Source: Halichondria panicea (Eukaryota > Porifera > Demospongiae > Suberitida > Halichondriidae). Taken from it: a stretch of 64,000 nt of DNA. The position numbers and the translations under genes were made by a program. This document shows, one piece after another, positions 24,544 to 34,369 of this stretch (positions within the stretch are counted from its first letter, which is position 1; each line of letters starts with the position of its first letter). The notes under the pieces were generated by a model that had not been told where the DNA came from, made no database searches, and saw only the letters and a list, made by a program, of their open reading frames with translations. The stretch is taken from contig NC_087384.1 of NCBI RefSeq assembly GCF_963675165.1, positions 465,001 to 529,000 of the forward strand, read 5' to 3'.

Positions 24544-26179
24544 ATGTGATCATTATAGTAGGTATCTGTTCACTTCGTACAACAGACTTCAAATAAATAA
24601 TTACTTGGCAATGTACTGTAGACATACTAGCTGTGCTCTTCCCTGTGATTAAGCCAATATGCTCTTTTCTGATTAACAGGTTGAGAAAGAGGAGTTGGAG
24701 ATAGCAAAGGTAGAGTTAGAAGAGAGAGTGTCAACGTTGCAGGTCCAACTGAACAAGATGATTGAGGAGAATGGACGCCTGAGGGCGAGCACGTCCCGTA
24801 CACCCCCACCCTCCTCACCCACCACACTCACGCCCACCACACTCACACCCATCGTGGAGCCGTCAGTGGAAGCAGAGGAGGAGGCGGAGGAGGATGAGGG
24901 GGAGGCAGGGGAATCCCCCTCACACCTCTACGCCCAGGTGGACTACAGCAAGGTGTGTGTGGATGGTTCATGTAGACACGTACATGTATGTGTCTGCCTG
25001 CCAAGTAGAGCAACTTAAACTTGGCCCAAGTTCAATACATCAATCACACAAATTACACATCAGTTGCCAAATAATGTGCATTAAGTACATGTAGCTGTTT
25101 GGTAGTGCTGCAATAATAATGGTGTGCTTAGATCAGCGACTGCTTCAGGGTCAAATGTTCTATTTAGCATGGGCTATAATTATAAGTGGGGGATTTTTCA
25201 GAATCAGACCTCTTTTCGGAGCTAATTTTGGCAGTCCATAACTTTTGTTGGGAACATCAAATTTCAAAGCTACTTAGTAGCTGTTTGGTGCTAGAATGAT
25301 ATGGTGTAATTGTAACTTACAATGTATAAGAAATCAGACAGGTACGGTATAACTTGAGTTACGTAACTCGTTGACCACCCCCCTCCACACACACACACAC
25401 ACACACACACACTGTGCAGAAGACGTCTCGTGTGTTTAGCTCACTCCGTCTTTCCAGTCATGAACCGTTGGCCCAGCCCCCGGAGAGTCAGACCACACCT
25501 ACTGAAAAGCAGGTAACACCCATTGAGAGGCAGACCACACCCACTGAAAAGCAAGTAACACCCATTGAAAGGCAGACCACACCCACAGAGAGGCAAGCCA
25601 CACCTTTTGATGACCTCTACGCTGTACCTGACAAAAAGAGCAAGTCCTCATCCAGTGAGAGTACGCCCATTGTGACTCCACCCCCTCCCAGACAGGACAC
25701 ACCCCTCAGTGACTCGGCTTTTGAAGGTGGGAATTGTAGCTTACACATACCCAGCCTACAACCATACATAAATTAAAGCCATAGCAGGCAGTATGTATGG
25801 CACCACTTTTATAACTTTTTACGCTTTTCATGTTTTTTTATGTTATAATCCTCGTTTCACTGCAACTGCATGTATACAGTACATTTGTTAACTAGGATTG
25901 GCATCACTTTTTTAGCATTTTGCACGTATTTTGTATAATTATATTCATGATGCCCCTTACCCCCTCCCCCCCACAGAGCCGCAAGAGGCTACCCCCGTGC
26001 TCACCAACCCCCCCGTGGAGATGGTCCACTCTCACATCAAGACTCTGACTCAGGTGATCCAGGACCTCCTCAAGGCAGCACAGAGTCACAAGCAGTCTCA
26101 TTTCTCCCCGTGCTCCATCAAGATAGCACGTGCTGTTGATGCTCTCACAAAGATATTCCCACCAGTGAGTGCTGCATGA

Positions 26180-26240
<61 letters not shown>

Positions 26241-26715
26241 CCCATCATAGTTTTTGTATTAACGTGCGTGTACAATCAAATATCTTAAAATTATAATACC
26301 TTGAGATTTTCCCAAAAGTATGCTGTGTACACATGTGCGGTACTTGCTGGACTTGTGTGCATGTGTATAGTCTGAAGTATATAGACTAAATTTATACCCA
26401 GCAGTCTTTATCAGTACTAGTACTTTCTTGTAGTTCCTAGCCCCACAAAGTTAATTATCTTGTTGGTGTATAGTTCTAAGGCTACCCCACCCACCCCACC
26501 CCACCCCACACACACAGAAGCCCTCCTCCCAGGCCGTACAAGTGTCCCTTCAAGAGGTCAGAAACGCCTCTCAACGCTTACAGACGGAATGTCAGGACGG
26601 CAGCCAATCAGATCTCGCGTATCGAATCCGTCAGATCATCAGCTCAGCGTATGACGTTGCTAAGGCTGCTCGTCACCTAGTGATGTGCGTGGAGCAAGAC
26701 AAGGAGGCGGTGTAG
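19394..26715 (+). CDS. GIT1/2: ARF GTPase-activating protein GIT (G-protein-coupled receptor kinase interactor), 822 aa
   Basis: Twelve exons with closed phases: 19394-19442, 19581-19714, 19994-20221, 20665-20751, 21388-21659, 22098-22210, 22883-23065, 23426-23862, 24680-24952, 25420-25726, 25977-26164 and 26518-26715. Domain order is that of GIT1/2. First the ArfGAP zinc finger (CADC...[16 protein letters not shown], with the Arg finger). Then ankyrin repeats ([21 protein letters not shown]), and [17 protein letters not shown] with two Spa2-homology motifs ([36 protein letters not shown]). Then a coiled coil ([20 protein letters not shown]), a low-complexity Pro/Thr linker with repeated PTE/PIERQ, and the C-terminal FAT-homology bundle that binds paxillin ([36 protein letters not shown]). 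GIT pairs with PIX and works at focal adhesions and endosomes. A single gene stands for the vertebrate pair. Confidence 0.95.
21855..22010. mobile_element. MITE, about 155 bp
   Basis: Imperfect terminal inverted repeats: AGAGGAGGTCCGACAGGCAC...GGTGCAGCT at the left and AGCTGCACC...GCGCCTGTCGTATCTTCTCT at the right. No coding capacity. In GIT intron 5. Confidence 0.7.
22300..22625. mobile_element. Palindromic MITE, family 1 (diverged)
   Basis: Arms with GATTTTCTGAAAGCTTTCA and CTTTCAGAAAATCAGAATATC and a CCATGGGCTATAGCCCACGG centre; the most diverged copy in the window. In GIT intron 6. Confidence 0.65.
22736..22880. repeat. (CCTCC)n pyrimidine tract
   Basis: About 145 bp of C-rich CCTCCC repeats running straight into the acceptor of GIT exon 7, so it doubles as an extreme polypyrimidine tract. 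Confidence 0.9.
23886..24542. repeat. Long (GT)n array with phased interruptions, about 655 bp
   Basis: Nearly pure GT in GIT intron 8, broken by a recurring GCGTGTGTGTAGTG motif and by GCGTGTGC blocks. The interruptions repeat at least seven times, so the locus is a higher-order satellite in which blocks of GT have been duplicated, not one simple slippage tract. Open frames of Cys-Val or Thr-His here are artefacts. Confidence 0.95.
26184..26234. repeat. (CT)n microsatellite
   Basis: About 50 bp of CT just after the donor of GIT exon 11. A much expanded relative is found at the matching place of the duplicated segment (37927-38226). Confidence 0.9.
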
Positions 26716-27307
26716 GGGGTGTGGCCTAAATTATGAGGCTGGTGTGTAGAGAACTGTGTGCTGGACACTTCATTTTAAATACTGAATAGCTGAAATAGTA
26801 ATATTGTAGAAATCATGTTTGTTTTTATTCTGAAGTACATGTATGTGTTTTTTTAGTACCCGTGTATACACTGATATATTGTTCTTAACCCATATGAATT
26901 CAATGGAGGATTTTGATAATAATGAACAGTTTGTAGCATACATAAATTATATAATACTGATTCCACAAATAACACGCGACACACTGGTGTTATTAATTGA
27001 AATATAATCTCTATGGCCTCGCTAAAGTTCATCACAACAAAGAAGCTGTACAGTGATTACTAACTCTATATCAAGCTAGGGCGTATAACTCCAGCCTTCA
27101 GTGGTCGGTACGCCCTTGTCTATATGCAATATTAGCATGTCTGGTAAAGAATGGCAACTGATACAATGGCCTCAGGATATATATACCCACACACGGTGGA
27201 CGGTAGTTTACCACCGACACTGCAAAAATAAAAAGATTGAAATATAATATAGCCACTACTCTGAAACTTCTGGGTAGATTCTTGTAATAGTTATGCAGTG
27301 CATGTAC

Positions 27308-27712
27308 TCACCTTCCGGTGTCTACAGCTGAGTGATCAGGTGATGTGTCCTCAGGGTCTACACTACTACCACCACCAGCACGTCCATGTCGCTGCTTAGT
27401 TGCCAAGGATACGGGACCAGTGGGCATGTACACAGGTACGGGATCTTCCCTCCTCTCCTCAGTGCGTAGTGACACGTCAGGGACAGGCTCACTGTGACTA
27501 CCAAAGGTCACCTTGGCAGACATCAGACGAAAGAATGGAAGACTAAGAAGTATGTAGTGTGGGAATATGCATGAGGAGGTACAATGCAATCTAGTACTCA
27601 CAATGCATGCATGAACATGTACAATAATGATGTGTTGTTTATACCGAATCTGACAGGGAAGCCTGAGGGTATTTGGTTGATGAAGTCCTGGCAAAGTAGG
27701 GTGTGTTCATAG
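27308..27712 (-). pseudogene. ANKRD13-like exons D and C, copy 1
   Basis: Exon D (27308-27535) is readable: LMSAKVTFGS...VSLRTEERREDPVPVY, matching the IPLFHVLNARITFG block of ANKRD13 proteins and the acidic linker after it. Exon C (27650-27712), which should read AMNTPHFAKVKDFINLQ, has lost seven bases and is out of frame. Exons E and F are missing on the left; the GIT 3' end takes their place. The stretch 26716-27300 holds only decayed array spacer. Confidence 0.7.
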
Positions 27713-28065
27713 CCTGGGGTGTGGGAGGGGGTAAACAATGATTAAGAGATGGTTAGATCTCACTTTTCATTGGCTTACTAGAGCTCATAGCAACATCACG
27801 TATCCTCAAGCATAATTACAATTCCCTGCTTAACACACTCAAATGGAATAATATTATATTAATAATGAAAGTCATAATACAAGCATATGCACGGAGGTGT
27901 GGTGGTCAGTAGAATAAACACATGTCACATCAATGAATCAATTAGGGTCAAGATAATAAATAGAATATATAGCAGAAACTATAGAAGCACGACCGTGAGT
28001 ACTACCACATAAGAATACACATTTCACAACCACGCGACGTTAACCAAATTCATGGATCGAAGTAG

Positions 28066-28073
28066 TATATAAA
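28066..28073 (+). promoter_or_regulatory. TATA box of protease P1
   Basis: TATATAAA, 66 bp upstream of the chosen ATG at 28132. The same box at 62-66 bp precedes each of the seven genes. This spacing also argues against starting translation at the upstream open-frame codon 28087, which would lie only 14 bp after the box. Confidence 0.65.
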
Positions 28074-28131
28074 TACTGTAGAATGATTGATACCATTCAT
28101 CCATATACTCCAGCTGCAGCTCAACGCAAGA

Positions 28132-29454
28132 ATGAACAAAGTGATGAAAATTGTTGTCCTGGCTCTAACTGCTTTGGTTGTTGCTACGGCAGCAACCAAG
28201 TCCATCACTGGACGCTCCAGTCGCTGGGACGAGATGATCCTAGACCATAGGACCCAACACAAGAAACAAGCTGGGCAACAATGGCAGACCATTGATGAAC
28301 CTTGTGATCTTGGTGATGTGACGCAGTTTGACGAGCTTAAAAGACGTAATTCTGACCTTCTAGCTCCAGTGGGAGATCAGGGAAGCTGTGGCAGCAGTTG
28401 GGCATTTGCAGCAGCTCATGCAGTGTCTGATTCAAGGAACATAGAAGCTGGTGAACAATTGGACCTGCTCTCCGCTCAATACACCACTCGTTGTGCAACA
28501 GACAATAGTGGATACGGTTGCTCCGGAGATAAAGCTTCGAGCGCTCTAAAACACTATCGTGACACCGGGGTGGCTACAGATGTTTGTTTGCCGTATGATC
28601 CATTAAGCTCTACACCATCGATAGGAATAAACCAAGCAGAATATCCCCTAACCTGTTTTTCAACTTGTGCAGATGGATTAACTTTTAGTCCAAGCTCAAT
28701 AAAAATTCCCGAATACGAAGTCCTATCTACTTACACTGATGAAACCATAATAAATGCTCTTAACCAAGAGCAGGTTGTGATAGCTTCGATTTGGGTGAAC
28801 GAGGATTTCAAACAATACGGGTGCGGTGTCTTGACAACTACAGCACCAGCTTCGATTGCAAAGTTTATTCATATTCATGATGTTACAATTGTGGACTACG
28901 GGAGCACCGATACTGGAGTCGATTTTTGGGTGATTAAGAATAGCTATGGAAGCGACTATGGAGAGAGTGGGTACTTCAGAGTTAGGAGAGGAAAAGAAGA
29001 CCTCGGACTTGGACTCTATCCCATAGCCATTCCAATACTTTCCCCAGATTCGTCGGTACCATCGCCGAATCCCACTGCAGAGACACAAGAAGCAAATGCA
29101 TTAGTGGATGTTACCGACCCATATAGTGATGTCACAACAATGAGTGCAGTCGACTTCGCACTACAAGGTCTTGTTGAGGATGAGCAAGTCAAGTGCCCCA
29201 ATGGAGAAGCAGCTACTGGTCTAAGCTTGCTCTCTTTTGACAGTGCAGGTGTCCAAGTGGTGGCTGGTACAATGGTGGAGTTGATTGTACGCACGAGTGT
29301 CGAAGAATGTGAAGCGACTGTAACACAGCATCTAAGTTTGAGAGTGTTTATCGATCTTGACGGAATGTTCACCCTCACTGACTACGTTCTAGGCACCGCT
29401 ATTACAGAGCCTTTGGAAAACGAGCTTCATGATGAAGATCAGCCTCAAGATTAA
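28132..29454 (+). CDS. Protease-cystatin fusion P1, catalytic Cys replaced by Ser, 440 aa
   Basis: Single exon. Signal peptide at residues 1-21 (MKIVVLALTALVVATA). The basic site is TQHKK, not the RHKR of most paralogues. The papain-like domain covers roughly residues 60-320: oxyanion Gln in DQGSCGSSWAF, but codon 89 is AGT (Ser) where the family has Cys; the His (IHDVTIVDYG) and Asn (KNSYG) are kept, with Tyr in place of the usual Trp. The cystatin-like domain (about 345-430) has SAVDFALQGL and QVVAG. The end is ENELHDEDQPQD with no hydrophobic tail, so the product should be secreted and soluble. A Cys to Ser change needs one base (TGT to AGT). It may be a silicatein-like or inactive protein, or decay; the rest of the frame is clean, which argues against simple decay. 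It lies antisense inside the B-C intron of the ANKRD13-like copy. Confidence 0.85.
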   Translation: MNKVMKIVVLALTALVVATAATKSITGRSSRWDEMILDHRTQHKKQAGQQWQTIDEPCDLGDVTQFDELKRRNSDLLAPVGDQGSCGSSWAFAAAHAVSDSRNIEAGEQLDLLSAQYTTRCATDNSGYGCSGDKASSALKHYRDTGVATDVCLPYDPLSSTPSIGINQAEYPLTCFSTCADGLTFSPSSIKIPEYEVLSTYTDETIINALNQEQVVIASIWVNEDFKQYGCGVLTTTAPASIAKFIHIHDVTIVDYGSTDTGVDFWVIKNSYGSDYGESGYFRVRRGKEDLGLGLYPIAIPILSPDSSVPSPNPTAETQEANALVDVTDPYSDVTTMSAVDFALQGLVEDEQVKCPNGEAATGLSLLSFDSAGVQVVAGTMVELIVRTSVEECEATVTQHLSLRVFIDLDGMFTLTDYVLGTAITEPLENELHDEDQPQD

Positions 29455-30225
29455 CAATTAAAAGCAAGAACTAATGTATAAGAAACTTTAAGCCAAAGCT
29501 GAAGTAGCTATATAGCTGTAGTTTTATAGAGAACCAAAAAAAAACAATGTTTCCCCACGTAGGATATAGACTAGTATGCATATTTTTATAGTTGTGGCCC
29601 TCAGGCTTTTAGCTTTGATGTGACCTCTATAATGTGTACATGCATGTATATGCATAATCATTATATATCATTCCATTATAAGCATGCAAGGTCAAAGAGT
29701 ATCACTATTCTTATATAGTGTTCTCAGCTAGTACATATACAATTACTGTGGCTATCTTATAGCTTATAGGATGTACTAAATATGGTGTATATATTGCCCT
29801 GCATGGGAGCACAACTCAAGGTAGCCATGGTGCAGCTATCATACATGATGCAGTCTGCATCGGAGGTCATGCATATATATACTGGTGCTGCAACACCCAG
29901 GTACACTGTACAATCGTAAGTAAACCCCTTACCATGAGGTCTATGTGATGGGCATGACTTGATTTCAGACATCCAGTGGAAAATCCTCAGCCAAACAAAC
30001 AGTTGCTTTCAGTTTCTATATGTTCTATAGTGGTCACTTCAGGAGCTCTGCCAATACCTGTACGAGGAGACCCGGGTGGTATATAATCTGATATGATGTA
30101 CAATGCATTTGCTAAACTCTAGCTCGGCAGTTGTATAGACCTTTAGCACAAATATTATAGTACTGATATTAAAGCAATGGAATCCTATTAGCAAGGGCAA
30201 TAAAACTAAGCTATATATAATATAG
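29455..30225 (-). pseudogene. Spacer with ANKRD13-like exon B relic
   Basis: After the P1 stop comes A+T-rich spacer. At 29935-30055 the minus strand gives exon B (LKATVCLAEDFPLD...QVMPI), matching the ANKRD13 block before the DLMA motif, but with two in-frame stops (LDV* and PIT*). The upstream exon A is absent in this copy. Not functional. Confidence 0.65.
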
Positions 30226-30230
30226 CTTAG

Positions 30231-30311
30231 AAAAAATGCCATTCTCAAAACCTTGCATACGTTCACATGAATCACAATATACTATGCAAGGTTTTGAGAA
30301 TGGCATTTTTT
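30231..30311. ncRNA. Perfect 29-bp stem hairpin (candidate small-RNA precursor or MITE)
   Basis: Bases 30231-30259 pair without mismatch with 30283-30311 around a 23-base loop; the arm contains GCCATTCTCAAAACCTTGCA. The size (81 bases) resembles a pre-miRNA but the absence of any bulge also fits a young inverted-repeat element. Duplicated with the whole segment at 42479-42559. Confidence 0.4.
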
Positions 30312-30639
30312 AGTGGTGCATGGTCAGACATGCACTGGGACTAGCTAGCTAGGATCACATGCAGCGTCAGCAAAGAAAAAGCAAAGAAAAAGGTGGGGGA
30401 CTCACATGCAAGCTTCAAGGGGCAGAGGATGATTATTGCGCATGTGTAATGAAGTGCCTCGAATTAAAGGTGCGTGTAACCTATTTCTAAAGAGGTTCAA
30501 CCACTATTATTCAATGGATAATTAACAATTTGCATAGTACAATTTATACACTGATTTCACACATAGCATAATACAACACGATAAAACTAGTTATATTCCT
30601 CGCTAATTTAAAGTTTAAAAATTCGGTTATTTCTCCTCC

Positions 30640-31190
30640 AGAGATAACTTGTGCAATTCGAATCCTCTTCTTCGTGTCGTTGTTTCCTGGTGTCCTCCTC
30701 TTCCAAATGCCGACTCAGCGCTAGGGTAAACTTCAACTCTTCATCGTTAACATTTGGACCACGCCTACTGACCACACCCCTAGGGTCAGACCTACGATAG
30801 AGAGTGGAAATACATGAAGATTATGTGAACATCAGTAGAATGCATGCAAAACCCTAAAATGCCTCAATGAAATGAGATAAAGAGATTAGATAACACTTAA
30901 TCTCATGAGCGACACTCTAGATTGCTTAAGGATACAAATGATGTAATGTGTTAGCCAATGCAACGCTAAGATCATGTGCATGATGAAGACACATTATTAT
31001 AGATACCTCATGCGGATCATTGCCCATGATAAAACATTACGTGTTTTGTGGGGGGTATGCATGAGGAGATACAATGAACATGTACACATGATATGTTGGT
31101 TATACCAAATCTGACAGGGAAGCCTGAGGGCATTTGAAGGTTCGGATGAAATTCTTCACCTCAGCAAAGTGGTGAGTGTTCATAGCCTGG
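30640..31190 (-). pseudogene. ANKRD13-like exons F and C, copy 2
   Basis: Exon F (about 30640-30795) has one ubiquitin-interacting motif (DEELKFTLALSRHLEEED type) but the last UIM is lost through a deletion after the EEEDS run. Exon C (31100-31190) is shifted out of frame after HHFAEVKNFI. Exons D and E are missing between them. Confidence 0.65.
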
Positions 31191-31360
31191 AGTGTGTGGG
31201 AGATGGTCATAGTTTATACAAAAGGTCTCATAGGAAAACAATTTATGTGGGAGCCGACGGTGAGTAACCAGATAGGAGTATACTTACATACATTTTATAC
31301 TGAAGGTCAAATTTTAATGGTCACAAAAATGTATGAACCAGGGTCATGATCGAAGTGGCA

Positions 31361-31367
31361 TATATAA
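31361..31367 (+). promoter_or_regulatory. TATA box of protease P2
   Basis: TATATAAG 62 bp before the ATG at 31423. Confidence 0.55.
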
Positions 31368-31422
31368 GGTTAGTTGCATGGTACATGCAAATATTATACT
31401 CTATGCAAGAATTAACAAAGTG

Positions 31423-32760
31423 ATGAATATTGTTGTCCTGGTTCTATCTGCTTTGGTTGTTGCTACGGCAGCAACCGAGCTCATCACTGGGCGCTCCAGT
31501 CGCTGGGACCAGATGATCCAAGACCACGAGACAAGACACAAGAGACAAGCACGAGAGTGGCAGACAATATTTGAACCTTGCACACTTGGTGATGTGACCC
31601 GGTTTGATCAGCTTGGAAGACGTAATTCTGGTCTTCTGGCTCCAGTGGGAAATCAGGGATGCTGTGGCAGCTGTTGGGCATTTGCAGCAGCTCATGCAGT
31701 GTCTGATACAAGGAACCTAGCAGCTGGTAGACGATTGGATTTGCTATCCGCTCAATACACAGCTCGGTGTGCAACAAATGATACGCGTACGAGTGGATAC
31801 GGTTGTTGTGGAGATGATCCTGTGAATGCTCTAAAACACTACCGACACACTGGGGTGGCTACAGACGTTTGTTTGCCATATAATGAATTAAGTTCTCTAC
31901 CACCGACAGGCTATACAGGAAACTACAAAGCAGCTAACCCTCTAACTTGTTTTTCAACTTGTGCAGATGGATCAGCCTTCGATCCAATATCGATTACAAT
32001 TGATGACATCAATACTTTAAAAACTTACAATGAAGGCACCATTATAAACGCTCTGAGCAATGGACATGTAGTGGTAACTCCGATAGAGTTGAATACAGAC
32101 GTTTATAGGTACAGGTGTGGTGTCTTGACACCTAGTGATCCACCCTTGGAAATACTTAAATATCACTCCGTTGTAATTGTAGACTATGGAACTACCGATA
32201 CTGGAACTAATTTTTGGGTGATTAAGAATAGCTATGGAAGCAATCGTGGAGAGAGTGGGTACTACAGAGTGAGGAGAGGACAAGGAATATTTGGAATTGG
32301 AAACTATCACATGCACATTCCCCTACTCTCTCCAGATTCAATGTTACTGCCATCAGACCCCACTACAGAGACACAAAAAACATGCGCACTAGAGGCTGTT
32401 GCAAATCCACAAAACAATGACATTACAATGAGCGCTGTCGAATTTGCGCTACAAGGTCTTGCTGACAATCAGAGAGTGCAGTGTGGGTTCCCCCCCAATG
32501 GAGAAGCAGCTACTGGTATAAACTTGATCTCTTTTAACAGTGCAGGTATTCAATTGGTGGCTGGCACTATGGTGGAGTTGATCGTAGATGTGAGTCTCGA
32601 AGGATGTGGAGCGAATGTAACGAAAACTCTGGATTTGACAGTGTTTATCAATCTCGACGGAACGTTCACCCTCACAGATTATAACACGGCTAAGATTCTA
32701 ACTGCCTCTATGCTGCTAATGTTTGCCATGGTGATGATCAACCTCGTGATCAACAATTAA
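31423..32760 (+). CDS. Protease-cystatin fusion P2, 445 aa
   Basis: Single exon. The Met used by the paralogues (MNKV) is changed to Ile (ATT) here, so translation most likely starts four codons later at MNIVVLVLSALVVATA; an open frame runs back to 31333 but passes the TATA box. Parts: signal peptide, RHKRQ furin-type site, papain-like domain with NQGCCGSCWAF (catalytic Cys intact), His in YHSVVIVDYG and Asn in KNSYG (Tyr replacing Trp). Then the cystatin-like domain (SAVEFALQGL; the QxVxG site reads QLVAG) and a hydrophobic C-terminal tail (ILTASMLLMFAMVMINLVI), probably a GPI signal. Shares layout and antisense position with the other copies, but the spacer on its right is short and carries no exon B. 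Confidence 0.85.
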   Translation: MNIVVLVLSALVVATAATELITGRSSRWDQMIQDHETRHKRQAREWQTIFEPCTLGDVTRFDQLGRRNSGLLAPVGNQGCCGSCWAFAAAHAVSDTRNLAAGRRLDLLSAQYTARCATNDTRTSGYGCCGDDPVNALKHYRHTGVATDVCLPYNELSSLPPTGYTGNYKAANPLTCFSTCADGSAFDPISITIDDINTLKTYNEGTIINALSNGHVVVTPIELNTDVYRYRCGVLTPSDPPLEILKYHSVVIVDYGTTDTGTNFWVIKNSYGSNRGESGYYRVRRGQGIFGIGNYHMHIPLLSPDSMLLPSDPTTETQKTCALEAVANPQNNDITMSAVEFALQGLADNQRVQCGFPPNGEAATGINLISFNSAGIQLVAGTMVELIVDVSLEGCGANVTKTLDLTVFINLDGTFTLTDYNTAKILTASMLLMFAMVMINLVINN

Positions 32761-33414
32761 AAGCAAGAACTATTGAAGTAGCTATAGTTATAAAACCCCC
32801 AAATGTGTTTACCTATATAGGAGGTACATATAGGATACAGTAGTTATGACCCTATAGCTTTGATGTGATCTTTTATAATTCCATATATATATATACGGAT
32901 TTTTTTAGATATAAAAATACAGCACATTAGGTAGTAACATAACTATTATGATAATCATAGTAGAATCTCGATTATTCGAACCCTTTCCATGTCGCAGATA
33001 ATGCCATATAAGCGAATGAATAAACCATGCATTCAGTACGTAGTCCACCCACTTCATTGATATAATAATAATATACAGCTTGTAACATACGTATATATAT
33101 AATAATTAAATAGACACACTATATATAATACTTGTGATTAATAAAACACTACACACTGGTGCTAAATTGTAATCTCGCTAATTTAAAGTTCATCACAACA
33201 AAGAAGCTGTACAGTGATTACTAACTCTATTCTTGTATATATGCAATGCTTGCATGTCTGGTACAGAATGGCAGCTGACACAACAGCCCCAGGGATATGC
33301 CCACACACTGCATGGTGGATGGTAGTTTACCACACGCTGAGCTATGCAAAAATGAAATACATTGTAGCCACTGAAAAAATCCCTGTAAGTTATGCAGTGC
33401 ATGCATGTACTCAC
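32761..33414. other. Array spacer, no gene seen
   Basis: A+T-rich sequence after P2. From 33180 it repeats the spacer found before exon D in other copies (TTCATCACAACAAAGAAGCT...). No coding signal. Confidence 0.6.
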
Positions 33415-33965
33415 CTTCCCGTGTCTACAGCTGAGTCAGGTGTTGTGTCCTCAGGGTCAACACTACTACCTATACCACCAGCATGTCCATGTCGCTGCTT
33501 GGTTGCCGAGGATACACAGTGGGCGTGTACACAGGTATGGGATGTTCCCTCCTTTCCTCAGTGCGTAATGACACGTGAGGGACAGGATCACTGTGACTAT
33601 TGATATTACCAAAGGTCACCTTTGCAGACACGAATGGAATTTCTGTAACGGAGGAAATAAAATAAAGATGCAATTCGAGAACTAAAGAGTAGTGTGGGAG
33701 ATATGAAGAGATACAATGCAATATGCATATACATGCAGTGAGCTAGCCTCGATTCCAGGCCAATTTTTTTAAAGTTAAAAATACTAGTTAGCGGCCTAAC
33801 TATAGAGACAATGAGACTGGGAACGAGGCTAACAGTGAATGTGACAATGTGCAATGTACACGTTCATGATGTTGTTTACTAAATCTGACAGGGAAGCCTG
33901 AGGGCATTTGTAGATTGATGAAGTCCTTCACCTTGGCAAAGTGGTGAGTGTTCATAGCCTGGAGT
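33415..33965 (-). pseudogene. ANKRD13-like exons D and C, copy 3
   Basis: Exon C (33880-33962) reads AMNTHHFAKVKDFINLQMPS, intact. Exon D (33415-33650) reads VSAKVTFGNINSHSDPVPHV but loses frame after VYTPT, where nine to ten bases are missing compared with the other copies. A diverged family-3 MITE (33744-33836) lies between them. Confidence 0.7.
33744..33836. mobile_element. MITE, family 3, long version
   Basis: TAGCCTCGATTCCAGGCC at the left and GGGAACGAGGCTA at the right enclose about 60 bp. The same insertion is present at 44007-44095 in the paralogous unit, so it predates that duplication. Confidence 0.6.
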
Positions 33966-34303
33966 GTGGGAGAGGGTAAACAACGATCAAGATAATTAGA
34001 TCTCACTTTTCATTGGCTAACTACAGCTAGCAACATTGCATCATTTTTATCCTCAAGCATACTTATAATTCCCTGGGAATTATACCACTTATATACACAC
34101 TAGCTCGAGTGGATCTAAGAATACATATAGTAAAGTCATAATACAAGCAAGCATATGCATGAAGGTGTGGTGGCCAGTAGAATAAATACATGTCATATCA
34201 ATCAATGAAAATAATAAATATTGTGAAACTAACACAACGGTGAGTACCAAATAAGAATACATTTTATAACCACGTTAACTAAATTCATGATTGAAGTATA
34301 TAG

Positions 34304-34311
34304 TATATAAA
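34304..34311 (+). promoter_or_regulatory. TATA box of protease P3
   Basis: TATATAAA 66 bp before the ATG at 34370, identical in spacing to P1, P4 and P5. Confidence 0.65.
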
Positions 34312-34369
34312 TACCGTAGAATGATTGATACCATTCATCCGTATACTCCAGCTGCAGCTCAACGCAAGA

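Larger units (their letters stand above)
26243..31118 (+). repeat. Segmental duplication, copy 1 (pairs with 38254-43363)
   Basis: From the middle of GIT intron 11 through the terminal GIT exon, ANKRD13-like exons, protease P1 and the spacer, this stretch matches 38254-43363 almost base for base, with small indels. Shared landmarks are the GIT exon, the P1/P4 genes, the 29-bp hairpin and exon F. Copy 1 keeps the intact GIT exon and is the probable source. Confidence 0.85.

Noticed and set aside
23868-24652. Long open frames of Cys-Val or Thr-His repeats over the GT array (also at 9303-9691 and 13434-13716)
   Set aside because: Dinucleotide repeats are open in most frames; no start context, splice support or conserved domain.
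28087-28131. Upstream start of P1 (and P3-P5) 15 codons before the chosen Met
   Set aside because: The upstream codon is not ATG and lies only 14 bp from the TATA box; the Met at 28132 directly precedes the signal peptide.
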